This document shows positions 25,776 to 32,846 of a DNA stretch of 64,000 nt, one piece after another. Under the pieces are notes generated by a model. It searched no databases. It was given only the letters and a program-made list of their open reading frames with translations, and was not told the DNA's origin. Source of the DNA: Bacillus sp. NTK034 (lineage in GTDB: Bacteria; Bacillota; Bacilli; Bacillales; Cytobacillaceae); the NCBI RefSeq assembly GCF_017303275.1, contig NZ_JAFKOJ010000001.1:62001-126000 (forward strand). Direction: 5' to 3'. Every line of letters begins with the position of its first letter. Positions within the stretch are counted from its first letter, which is position 1. Position numbers and translations under genes: made by a program.

Positions 25776-25847
25776 TTAGAATAACCAGCTGATTATCGCG
25801 CCAATTACCACAATCGCTCCAACTACCATAAAAATTGTACGTATCAT
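25776..25847 (-). CDS. Very small membrane protein, 23 residues
   Basis: MIRTIFMVVGAIVVIGAIISW plus LF: one hydrophobic helix after a short basic start. GGAG lies 9 nt before the ATG at 25847, and a terminator follows 11 nt after the stop. It is well below usual annotation limits. Size, helix and expression signals agree with the many small membrane proteins of Bacillus, but I do not recognise a named family. Confidence 0.55.
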   Translation of the reverse strand: MIRTIFMVVGAIVVIGAIISWLF

Positions 25848-25885
25848 CTATCTTCACTCCAATCACTTTGCAATAAAATGGTCAT

Positions 25886-26209
25886 TTATAGCTGAAAAGT
25901 TTCAGCGGAATTGATTAAGCGTTTTTCTGACATGCGCAGCACTGAAACATGGTTGCTGCACATTTCTTTGATGTCTTCCAGATGCTTCTGAACTTCATTT
26001 CCTTCAACAATGATCTTTAGGGTCGTCTGCGGCTTCACTGTTAATAGGAAAGACACTAATTTAGACAGGTTTGAGGCATCCACAGCTTTGTGTTTGCTGT
26101 AGAGGTATGTAGTGCCTTCAAATTGTTTTGCTCCTTGATAAATTTCAAGCATTTTCTTCATTGTGAACCTATTTTGGACTAAAACATTGGTAGAAATAAT
26201 TTCTTTCAT
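25886..26209 (-). CDS. HPr-like protein lacking the phosphorylation sites
   Basis: 107 residues; residues 1-90 follow the HPr/Crh fold (secondary-structure pattern and the KHKAVDASNLSKLVSFLL and TLKIIVEGNEVQKHLEDI segments). In HPr the active loop is G-I-H15-A-R-P; here it is V-Q-N-R-F, so His15 is missing. At the regulatory Ser46 position the aligned residue is Asn. It therefore should not act as a PTS phosphocarrier. Crh-like or purely structural regulation is possible. RBS AAAGGGAGA precedes the ATG. The gene stands alone. Confidence 0.65.
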   Translation of the reverse strand: MKEIISTNVLVQNRFTMKKMLEIYQGAKQFEGTTYLYSKHKAVDASNLSKLVSFLLTVKPQTTLKIIVEGNEVQKHLEDIKEMCSNHVSVLRMSEKRLINSAETFQL

Positions 26210-26470
26210 TTTATAAATCTCCCTTTCAAAAAGTATTTTATATATTGATCGATTAATGATGTGGTTGTACTAGAGATTTACCCATGTAATCTGAACCGTA
26301 AACCATCGTGAATCAAAGTGTGAATAATTACCTTTTTTAAGTCGTTAAATATATCGGGATTGAGGCACTTTCAGTCTCGAGAAGGAGATAAAAACCATCA
26401 GGAGCCGCTTAATCAATCGTTTGTCACTATTTAAACTGGTGATATAAACCGGGAAACTGAGGTAAAAGGG
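26210..26470. other. Intergenic region between HPr-like and MFS genes
   Basis: About 260 bp containing divergent leaders. I saw no convincing promoter, RNA structure or small gene. Confidence 0.3.
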
Positions 26471-27757
26471 ATGAAAAAATTCAAAGAAATCTTTCAAAAT
26501 GCCAACTATGTTAAATTGTTTTTCGCTAACTTTACTTCTCAGATGGGCAGCACGATTGGTTTAACTGCATTCATGTTTTATTTGCTTGACCGTTTCTCGG
26601 ATCAGCCTTTTTATGCTACATTAACTGAATTGATGTTCTCTGTTCCGACTCTGGCGGTGTTTTTTTTTGTTGGAGTGTTTGCCGATAGGATGGATCGCCA
26701 GAAAATTGCTTATTATTGTGACTGGATCAGCTCATTATTATCAATTGTACTTTTGCTGATTGTTATCATAGGCTGGATGCCGCTGGTATTTACAGTATTG
26801 TTCCTGAGGAGTGCAATCCAGAAATTCTTCTTTCCCGCTGAGCATGCAATGATTCAAGGAATATTGCAAAGCGAAGATTATACCACTGCAGCGGGTCTAA
26901 ACCAGGTTGTGATGAGTCTTTTTATGCTGTTCGGAAATGGCCTTGGCATTTTTGTATACTGGACAGTGGGAGTATACGGCGCCATTATGACTGATGCCCT
27001 TACCTTTATCATTAGTGCATTATTAATAAGATCCTGCCGTATACCCGAAGAAGTCCGCCTGCCGAATGGCGGCCATAATCTTAAAGACTTAAATATCTCG
27101 ATTGTCCTCAGGGACTTTAATCTTGGAATGAAATATATTCTAAAGCACAAGTTATTATCTTCCTTGCTTGTTGGTTTCTTCGTTTTCGGAGTGGTAAACG
27201 GCGGGTTTTCCATAATGCCAATTTTTATGCTGAAATATAAGCTGGAGCCGCACGCCTATGAGGAATATTCAGTCCTGCTTGGAATAACCTTTGGGATTGG
27301 CGTTCTGATTGGCAGCTTTGCTGCCTCTTTGCTTACTCAAAAATTCAAACTATATCAGCTGATCATTGCCGGATTATTGTTATCCGGAAGTTTCATCATT
27401 GCTGCCTCTTTTGCAGAAAACACGTTCATTTTCCTTTCTTTATTATTTGCTGCAGCATTTGGACTTCCTTTAGTGAACATTGCCATTGGCGGCTGGATGC
27501 CTAGCATTGTTGATCCGAAGATGATGGGAAGGGTACAGGGATGGATAAGCCCGCTGATGATGCTTTCCCAATCCTTAACACTCGGATTTATTGCTGTCAG
27601 CTTTCCTGGACTCCTCAAAGTAGAAATGCTTTATTGGATGGTAGGCGGCTGTTTAGCACTTGTTGGTGTTTTTTACAGCCTTGTCCTTCCAAGATTGACG
27701 AAAAAGTCAGAAAAAAGCAGTGAAGCACATTCTTTGGAACAAACTGGTGCAGTATAA
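26471..27757 (+). CDS. MFS exporter, MFS_3/EntS-macrolide-efflux type
   Basis: 428 residues with twelve predicted transmembrane helices. The MFS motif A appears as GVFADRMDRQKI between helices 2 and 3. The start NANYVKLFFANFTSQMGS and GGWMPSIVDPKMMGRVQGW are typical of the EntS/MefA-like family of drug or siderophore exporters. The substrate is not predictable. A terminator closes this single-gene unit. Confidence 0.85.
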   Translation: MKKFKEIFQNANYVKLFFANFTSQMGSTIGLTAFMFYLLDRFSDQPFYATLTELMFSVPTLAVFFFVGVFADRMDRQKIAYYCDWISSLLSIVLLLIVIIGWMPLVFTVLFLRSAIQKFFFPAEHAMIQGILQSEDYTTAAGLNQVVMSLFMLFGNGLGIFVYWTVGVYGAIMTDALTFIISALLIRSCRIPEEVRLPNGGHNLKDLNISIVLRDFNLGMKYILKHKLLSSLLVGFFVFGVVNGGFSIMPIFMLKYKLEPHAYEEYSVLLGITFGIGVLIGSFAASLLTQKFKLYQLIIAGLLLSGSFIIAASFAENTFIFLSLLFAAAFGLPLVNIAIGGWMPSIVDPKMMGRVQGWISPLMMLSQSLTLGFIAVSFPGLLKVEMLYWMVGGCLALVGVFYSLVLPRLTKKSEKSSEAHSLEQTGAV

Positions 27758-27771
27758 TGTAATAAAAGACT

Positions 27772-27797
27772 AAAAGTCCCTAATATAGGGGCTTTTT
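27772..27797 (+). terminator. Terminator after the MFS gene
   Basis: AAAAGTCCCT and AGGGGCTTTT pair around AATAT, then T. Confidence 0.75.
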
Positions 27798-27825
27798 ATG
27801 TATGAAAAAAATTTAAAAATAAATA

Positions 27826-27850
27826 TGAACGTTTTCATCTCTTGAGCGTC
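27826..27850 (+). promoter_or_regulatory. ECF-type (SigY-like) autoregulatory promoter
   Basis: TGAACG (27826-27831), 15 bp, CGTC (27847-27850). ECF factors use AAC-type -35 and CGTC-type -10 elements, and B. subtilis sigY is known to be autoregulated from such a site. It lies about 57 bp before sigY. Confidence 0.65.
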
Positions 27851-27907
27851 TTATGAGTGAAATAAATAGTTAACAATGGGATGATAGTGAAGAGAGGAAA
27901 GAAGCTG

Positions 27908-28471
27908 ATGGAGGAGAAAGACCTTTTAATAAGCGCTAAACGAGGAGATCAGCTCGCTTTTGCCATGCTTTTTAAAAATAACTATCCCTTTCTGGTTAAA
28001 TACTTAATTAAAATTACTATGAATCCTGATGCAGCTGAAGAGCTTGCCCAGGAAACAATGGCCAAATGTGTTGAAAAAATCGGCCTGTTCAATGGCAAAT
28101 CGAAATTTTCTTCCTGGCTGATTTCCATTGCCACGAATTTGTATATTGATCAGAAGCGAAAATCGAAAAGAGAGAGGAACTGGAAAGCAGAGGAAGAAGT
28201 ATCCAGACGAATGAAATGGCATCTTGAAAGCCGAAATGAAGAATGGAATGATGCCTTATCGGCTTTGGGAAAATTAAAAGACGGGATAAGGATACCTATC
28301 GTTCTTAAACATTATTATGGCTACTCATATGAGGAAATAGGAGAAATGATGAAGATATCTTCAGGCACTGTCAAGTCAAGAGTGCACAATGGAATCATGT
28401 CTGTAAGAGAGGAGTTGAAGCTTCATGGCGAACAGGAAAGTACTGCAGCTCGAACAAGATCATCTAGATGA
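27908..28471 (+). CDS. sigY: ECF RNA polymerase sigma factor SigY
   Basis: 187 residues from ATG 27908 (GAGAGGAAAG upstream). An ATG nine codons earlier lacks a ribosome site. Region 2 spans LLISAKRGDQLAFAMLFKNN through SSWLISIATNLYIDQKRK. Region 4 ends PIVLKHYYGYSYEEIGEMMKISSGTVKSRVHNGI. The next three small genes match YxlC, YxlD and YxlE in order and type, which identifies the factor as SigY. The final 20 residues overlap the yxlC frame. Autoregulation is inferred from the upstream promoter. Confidence 0.85.
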   Translation: MEEKDLLISAKRGDQLAFAMLFKNNYPFLVKYLIKITMNPDAAEELAQETMAKCVEKIGLFNGKSKFSSWLISIATNLYIDQKRKSKRERNWKAEEEVSRRMKWHLESRNEEWNDALSALGKLKDGIRIPIVLKHYYGYSYEEIGEMMKISSGTVKSRVHNGIMSVREELKLHGEQESTAARTRSSR

Positions 28472-28775
28472 GAATTTTCTGGCTGCTGTAAAGAAGATAG
28501 AAGACGGATTGGAATCGCTGGAAGAAAATGTCCCGGTTTATACACCTGATCTGCAATTTTTTGAACACTTAGTTGCAGAGCAAAAACAGTCGATGAAAAG
28601 GGAATTGATCAAGGACTTAGCTATCTTCACTGTTGCAGCACTCTTCATTGTAACTTCTGTATTATTCATGCTGTATCAGGTTCCAGCTGCTTTTTTTATT
28701 CTGCAGGGAATTGTTACTGTTTTTATTATGGCTTATAGTACAGTCAGCATTGTTAAGCAGGTGAATGGCACATGA
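28425..28775 (+). CDS. yxlC: YxlC-like SigY operon protein
   Basis: 116 residues: a hydrophilic N-terminal half (about 1-65, with a DLQFFEHLVAEQKQ segment) and two adjacent transmembrane helices (about 68-88 and 90-108). In B. subtilis YxlC and YxlD together inhibit SigY, as a membrane-bound anti-sigma system. The start overlaps the sigY end by 47 nt, and the stop overlaps the next start (ATGA), pointing to tight coupling. Confidence 0.75.
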   Translation: MANRKVLQLEQDHLDENFLAAVKKIEDGLESLEENVPVYTPDLQFFEHLVAEQKQSMKRELIKDLAIFTVAALFIVTSVLFMLYQVPAAFFILQGIVTVFIMAYSTVSIVKQVNGT

Positions 28776-28972
28776 GCAGCGAAGAAATTTCCCTCCCTTT
28801 GCTGATTGCTGTGGGGATCATCTTAATTGCACAGAGTACCTTCCTATTCCTGGATGCTAGAAAGCACGGCCACAATTATTGGCTATGGGGAATTATTGGT
28901 TTAATTCAGGCACCAATGCCGACGCTGTTTTACTTGATTTTCGTCAGAAAAATTTGGCAGAAAAAAGAATAA
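28772..28972 (+). CDS. yxlD: YxlD-like SigY negative regulator
   Basis: 66 residues with two hydrophobic helices (about 9-27 and 38-58) and the family pattern LDARKHGHNYWLWGIIGLIQ, as in PLDc_N-type small membrane proteins. It is coupled to yxlC through an ATGA overlap. The expected role is to hold SigY inactive with YxlC. Confidence 0.75.
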   Translation: MSSEEISLPLLIAVGIILIAQSTFLFLDARKHGHNYWLWGIIGLIQAPMPTLFYLIFVRKIWQKKE

Positions 28973-28987
28973 TTGAGGGATGGAAGG

Positions 28988-29191
28988 ATGAAAAAGTTAA
29001 AACAGATGCTGCTGCTTACAGCCACAGGAGGCCAGCTGCTTGGAATCGCCATGCTATTCATCAATATTAAGGCAGCGATTATGTTTTATATCTTATATGC
29101 TTTAATGATTTTTGCGATATTTATTGTGCTGTTAGCTGAGAGAAAAAAAGAAAAAGAGGAGGAAGAAAAAAATGATTATCGTGACTACTGA
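28988..29191 (+). CDS. yxlE: YxlE-like small membrane protein
   Basis: 67 residues from ATG 28988; GAGGG/GGAAGG lies before it, and an in-frame TTG five codons earlier is part of that ribosome site. Two transmembrane helices (about 8-26 and 30-48) are followed by a strongly charged tail, RKKEKEEEEK. It is in the same position and of nearly the same size as B. subtilis YxlE. The function is unknown. Confidence 0.7.
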   Translation: MKKLKQMLLLTATGGQLLGIAMLFINIKAAIMFYILYALMIFAIFIVLLAERKKEKEEEEKNDYRDY

Positions 29192-29489
29192 TGTGGTACC
29201 TGGGAAAGAGATTAAAGAAATTAAAGGTTTTGTAAGAGGAAGTACAGTACAGACAAAACATATAGGAAAAGATATTCTAGCAGGGTTGAAAACAATTGTA
29301 GGCGGAGAAATTGGCGAATATACTGAAATGATGGATGAAGCAAGACAGAAGGCCATAGGCAGAATGGTTGAAGATGCAAAGGCAAAAGGGGCCAATGCAA
29401 TTATTGGAATGCGGCTGCAGACTTCAGCTGTTATGCAGAATGCCGCAGAGATTATTGCATACGGAACCGCAGCTATTATTGAAGAATAA
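29172..29489 (+). CDS. YbjQ/UPF0145 family protein
   Basis: 105 residues starting MIIVTTDVVPGKEIKEIKG and containing the family signature GGEIGEYTEMMDEARQKA and GANAIIGMR. UPF0145 proteins form pentamers; their function is unknown despite a heavy-metal-binding label in databases. The start overlaps yxlE by 20 nt with GAGGAGG inside it, so it is in the SigY operon. In B. subtilis this place is taken by the ABC transporter genes yxlFG. Confidence 0.85.
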   Translation: MIIVTTDVVPGKEIKEIKGFVRGSTVQTKHIGKDILAGLKTIVGGEIGEYTEMMDEARQKAIGRMVEDAKAKGANAIIGMRLQTSAVMQNAAEIIAYGTAAIIEE

Positions 29490-29497
29490 CAGGAAAG

Positions 29498-29526
29498 AAA
29501 CCAGCTGATGAATAGCTGGTTTTTTT
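29498..29526 (+). terminator. sigY operon terminator
   Basis: AAACCAGCT and AGCTGGTTT pair around a 7-nt loop, followed by TTTTT. Confidence 0.88.
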
Positions 29527-29732
29527 GTGTTTTGATAGATATGACAGGTTTTTCAATGTGATTAATAGGGAAAGATTTGCAGGAGGATATTTGGCAGAAA
29601 ATACTTGAAAAGAAACTAGTGAATTTTTTGTGATTTTAAAAGCAATTTACGCTGAAATCCTTTACAATAGAGTGAAACTTCTTTATAAAACAACACAATG
29701 AAAATGACACATGAATGTGGATTGGAGTTTAT

Positions 29733-30521
29733 ATGCTATATTACCGTACGTATGTGAAAGATGAATCATTGCCATGGGTTACTTTTGTTCATGGTGCAGG
29801 AGGCAGCTCTGCAATTTGGTATAAACAAATGAAAGAGTACAAGAAGCATTTCAATGTTTTGCTGGTAGATTTGCGCGGACATGGTCAATCTGGAAGAGGC
29901 ACCTGGGAAGAAGGGGATCATTTTTCAGAAGTATCTCATGAAATCGTTGAGGTGCTCGATCATCTCCATATCACCGAGTCCCACTTTGTAGGAATCTCAC
30001 TGGGGACAATAGTGATTCAGACAATTGCACAGGATCACCCGGAAAGAGTGGCTTCCATGATTTTGGGCGGAGCCATTACAGAATTGAACTGTCGTACAAG
30101 ATTTTTGATAGCCATTGCCAATTTGACTAAGTATATGCTGCCATATATGCTTCTTTATCAGCTTTTTGCCTGGATCATCATGCCAAAAAGAAATCATCTT
30201 GAATCAAGACATGCCTTTGTAAGACAGGCGGCAAAAATGTGCCAAAAAGAATTCATCAACTGGCTGTCCTTAACAAAGTCAGTCAATCCATACCTTGGAA
30301 AGATCCAGTCAACCATTTCCCACATTCCTACCCTTTTTATCATGGGGCAGGAAGACCATCTGTTTATTAAGTCTGTAAAGATCATTGCCCAGAAGGCAAA
30401 AACAGCTACAGTTAAAGTCATTACAGGTGCAGGACATGTATGCAACATTGATAAACCTGATGCCTTTAACCAGATAACCATCGATTTCATCAGGAGGCAA
30501 AAAAGAAGATTGGCTTCATAA
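29733..30521 (+). CDS. Alpha/beta-hydrolase
   Basis: 262 residues from ATG 29733 (GGAG five bases upstream). Oxyanion motif HGAGGS, DLRGHGQS, nucleophile Ser in GISLGT, acid in MGQEDHLF and His in GAGHVCN give a complete catalytic triad. A cap of about 80 residues (ANLTKYMLPYMLLYQLFAW region) lies between the nucleophile and the acid. This fits a general esterase/lipase-type hydrolase; the substrate is unknown. It is monocistronic. Confidence 0.85.
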   Translation: MLYYRTYVKDESLPWVTFVHGAGGSSAIWYKQMKEYKKHFNVLLVDLRGHGQSGRGTWEEGDHFSEVSHEIVEVLDHLHITESHFVGISLGTIVIQTIAQDHPERVASMILGGAITELNCRTRFLIAIANLTKYMLPYMLLYQLFAWIIMPKRNHLESRHAFVRQAAKMCQKEFINWLSLTKSVNPYLGKIQSTISHIPTLFIMGQEDHLFIKSVKIIAQKAKTATVKVITGAGHVCNIDKPDAFNQITIDFIRRQKRRLAS

Positions 30522-30544
30522 AGGATCCCAGAGGATCCTTTTTT
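30520..30544 (+). terminator. Terminator after the hydrolase gene
   Basis: AAAGGATCC-CAGA-GGATCCTTT followed by TTT. Confidence 0.85.
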
Positions 30545-30590
30545 AGATGAGCTGATGACAGAAAATTTTTAAGAATAGGAAAAAAGCGGA

Positions 30591-30619
30591 TTGACTTTTG
30601 TTGTAAGCGGTGATAATCT
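30591..30619 (+). promoter_or_regulatory. bmrCD leader promoter
   Basis: TTGACT (30591-30596), 17 bp, TAATCT (30614-30619). Confidence 0.55.
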
Positions 30620-30656
30620 TACCAATATGGAAAAAAATGAAAAGGAGGGTTACAAA

Positions 30657-30737
30657 ATGATCTTAGTTCATCATCATCAAAAAACAACTCAAAAAAGGAA
30701 ATCTGTAACCTCTCCTTTAAAGCATATAAAAATGTAA
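30657..30737 (+). CDS. Leader peptide 1 of the bmrCD operon (26 residues)
   Basis: AAAAGGAGG lies 9 nt before ATG 30657, a very strong ribosome site for such a small frame. The product starts MILVHHHQKTTQKRK and ends at TAA 30735-30737, inside the first hairpin. In B. subtilis the homologous bmrCD (yheIH) operon is controlled by translation of a leader peptide, BmrB, which couples ribosome stalling by antibiotics to transcription past a terminator. Sequence similarity to BmrB was not checked. Confidence 0.7.
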   Translation: MILVHHHQKTTQKRKSVTSPLKHIKM

Positions 30738-30761
30738 ACAGGATCTGCCTGTACATTTTAT
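30730..30761 (+). other. Leader hairpin 1, overlapping the leader-peptide stop codon
   Basis: AAATGT/ACATTT and ACAGG/CCTGT form a stem with a 2-nt bulge, followed by TATTTT. A ribosome finishing or stalling in leader peptide 1 would disturb it. Confidence 0.55.
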
Positions 30762-30768
30762 TTTGAAG

Positions 30769-30804
30769 GAGCCCGGGTTACATATTGTGACGTGGGCTCT
30801 TTTG
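30769..30804 (+). terminator. Leader terminator 2
   Basis: GAGCCC pairs with GGGCTC, with an inner GTTAC/GTGAC stem, followed by TTTTG. Confidence 0.7.
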
Positions 30805-30812
30805 TCTAATTT

Positions 30813-30845
30813 AGACATATCGCATGCCGCGGTATGTCTTTTTTT
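30813..30845 (+). terminator. Leader terminator 3
   Basis: AGACATATCGC pairs with GCGGTATGTCT (11 bp with one G-U) around ATGCC, followed by seven T. It is the strongest terminator in the leader. Confidence 0.85.
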
Positions 30846-30953
30846 GTCCGATTAAAGCTGAAATAGGAATTGCAGGCATAGCCTGTTTCCATATATTTAC
30901 GCTTTTATAAGCGGCTGTTTCGGCAGCAATTACGAAAAAAGGAGGATAATTTT

Positions 30954-31013
30954 ATGAATGCACTAAGAGTGAAAAGAAAGACAATACTGCCTGAGGATCT
31001 GGATGGAGGCTAG
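30954..31013 (+). CDS. Leader peptide 2 (19 residues)
   Basis: AAAAAAGGAGG precedes ATG 30954. The product is basic in its first half (MNALRVKRKTILPEDLDGG). It lies after the leader terminators and 75 nt before bmrC, so it could control bmrC translation or further attenuation. There is no recognisable family. Confidence 0.55.
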   Translation: MNALRVKRKTILPEDLDGG

Positions 31014-31088
31014 TTATGGATTGCTGATGTTTATGTATGAAGGCTCGTGATTAAAACTTGAGCTTCATGCGGGAAAGGAGAGAGAGCG

Positions 31089-32846
31089 TTGTTCTTGATT
31101 TTAGGAAAATTAAGCTGGTTTTTTAAAGAAAACTGGAAAAGGTACACACTTGCCATTACTCTGCTGATCATTGTCGGAATCTTTGATGTAATGCCTCCAA
31201 GGCTTGTAGGAATGGCAATTGATGATATCCATCTGGGTAAAATGAGCAGTGCTAAAATAATGGAATACCTTGGCTTATTGGCAATCATTACAATCGTGTC
31301 CTATGCAATAACTTATATCTGGATGTATCAGCTCTTCGGAGGGGCATTTTTGGTAGAAAGGAAACTGCGTTCACAGTTTATGGGACACCTGTTGAAAATG
31401 ACCCCAACATTTTTTGAGAAAAACCGCACCGGTGATTTAATGGCCAGGGCTACAAACGATTTAAAGGCTATTTCGGTTACTGCCGGATTCGGAATATTGA
31501 CACTGGTGGATTCCAGCGTATTTATGCTGACGATATTATTTACAATGGGATTTCTGGTTAGCTGGAAACTAACTTTTGCAGCAATATTGCCACTGCCTAT
31601 CATGGCTTATCTGATAAAAATTTACGGGAAGAAAATTCATACACGATTTATGAGCGCTCAGGATGCCTTCGGAGAACTCAATGACCGGGTTCTTGAATCC
31701 GTTTCAGGAGTTCGGGTGGTGCGGGCTTATGTGCAGGAAAGAGCAGATCAGCAGCGGTTCCATGAACTCACTGAAGATGTTTATAACAAAAACATTGAAG
31801 TGGCCAAAATTGATTCACTTTTTGAGCCAACCATAAAAGTGATTGTGGGTTTAAGCTATCTTATAGGACTGGGATACGGTGCTTATCTTGTTTTCCATCA
31901 AGCGATCACTCTGGGCCAGCTCGTGTCATTTAATGTGTATTTGGGCATGCTGATTTGGCCGATGTTTGCTATCGGAGAATTAATTAATGTTATGCAAAGG
32001 GGAAATGCGTCCCTCGATCGGGTACAGGAAACATTGTCCGCTAAGCAGGATATTAAGAATCCTGAAAACCCGTCTATCGTTGAAACCCCTGCAAGTGTTA
32101 CCTTTAATGATGTTCATTTCCAATATCCTTCCTCAAAAACAGCCAACCTCCAAGGGATTAAGCTGCATATCGAACGCGGGGAAACGCTGGGGATTGTAGG
32201 AAAAACAGGAAGCGGGAAGACCACTTTTATAAAGCAGCTATTAAGAGAATATCCATCAGGCACCGGGAAGCTTGCAATTGCAGATGTTCCGATTGAAGAA
32301 CAGGAGCTTGAAAGAACGAGGGGATGGATCGGTTATGTTCCACAGGATCATGTTCTTTTCTCCAGAACTGTCCGGGAAAACATCCTTTTTGGAAAAGAGG
32401 AAGCGACTGAAGAAGATATGCAAAAAGCAATTGATTTGGCAGCTTTTCGCAAAGACCTTGAACTGCTGCCTGAAGGGCTTGAAACTCTTGTCGGTGAAAA
32501 GGGTGTGGCCTTATCAGGAGGTCAAAAACAGCGGATTTCCATTGCACGTGCACTAGTGAAGGATCCGGAAATTCTGATACTTGATGACTCACTTTCAGCC
32601 GTTGATGCAAAAACGGAAAAAAAGATCATTGATAATATTCGGACTGAGCGCAAGGGTAAAACGACAATTATTACAACACACAGGATGTCGGCTGTCCAAC
32701 ACGCCGAGCATATTATTGTCCTTGATGAAGGCAGAATCGCTGAAGAAGGCACTCATGAAGACTTAATGGCTGCAGATGGGTGGTACAAGGAACAGTTTTT
32801 GAGGCAGCAAATTCAAGTCTCTGAGGAAGAGGAGGTGCTTTCATGA
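31089..32846 (+). CDS. bmrC: Heterodimeric ABC multidrug exporter subunit BmrC (YheI)
   Basis: 585 residues from TTG 31089 (AAAGGAG upstream), the same length I recall for B. subtilis YheI. Six transmembrane helices fill about 1-310. In the nucleotide-binding domain Walker A is GKTGSGKTT, the signature LSGGQKQR, and Walker B ends ILILDDS. The catalytic Glu is therefore Asp, the mark of the degenerate site in heterodimeric exporters. It pairs with the next gene product to export drugs. Expression is probably induced by ribosome-targeting antibiotics through the leader. Confidence 0.92.
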   Translation: MFLILGKLSWFFKENWKRYTLAITLLIIVGIFDVMPPRLVGMAIDDIHLGKMSSAKIMEYLGLLAIITIVSYAITYIWMYQLFGGAFLVERKLRSQFMGHLLKMTPTFFEKNRTGDLMARATNDLKAISVTAGFGILTLVDSSVFMLTILFTMGFLVSWKLTFAAILPLPIMAYLIKIYGKKIHTRFMSAQDAFGELNDRVLESVSGVRVVRAYVQERADQQRFHELTEDVYNKNIEVAKIDSLFEPTIKVIVGLSYLIGLGYGAYLVFHQAITLGQLVSFNVYLGMLIWPMFAIGELINVMQRGNASLDRVQETLSAKQDIKNPENPSIVETPASVTFNDVHFQYPSSKTANLQGIKLHIERGETLGIVGKTGSGKTTFIKQLLREYPSGTGKLAIADVPIEEQELERTRGWIGYVPQDHVLFSRTVRENILFGKEEATEEDMQKAIDLAAFRKDLELLPEGLETLVGEKGVALSGGQKQRISIARALVKDPEILILDDSLSAVDAKTEKKIIDNIRTERKGKTTIITTHRMSAVQHAEHIIVLDEGRIAEEGTHEDLMAADGWYKEQFLRQQIQVSEEEEVLS

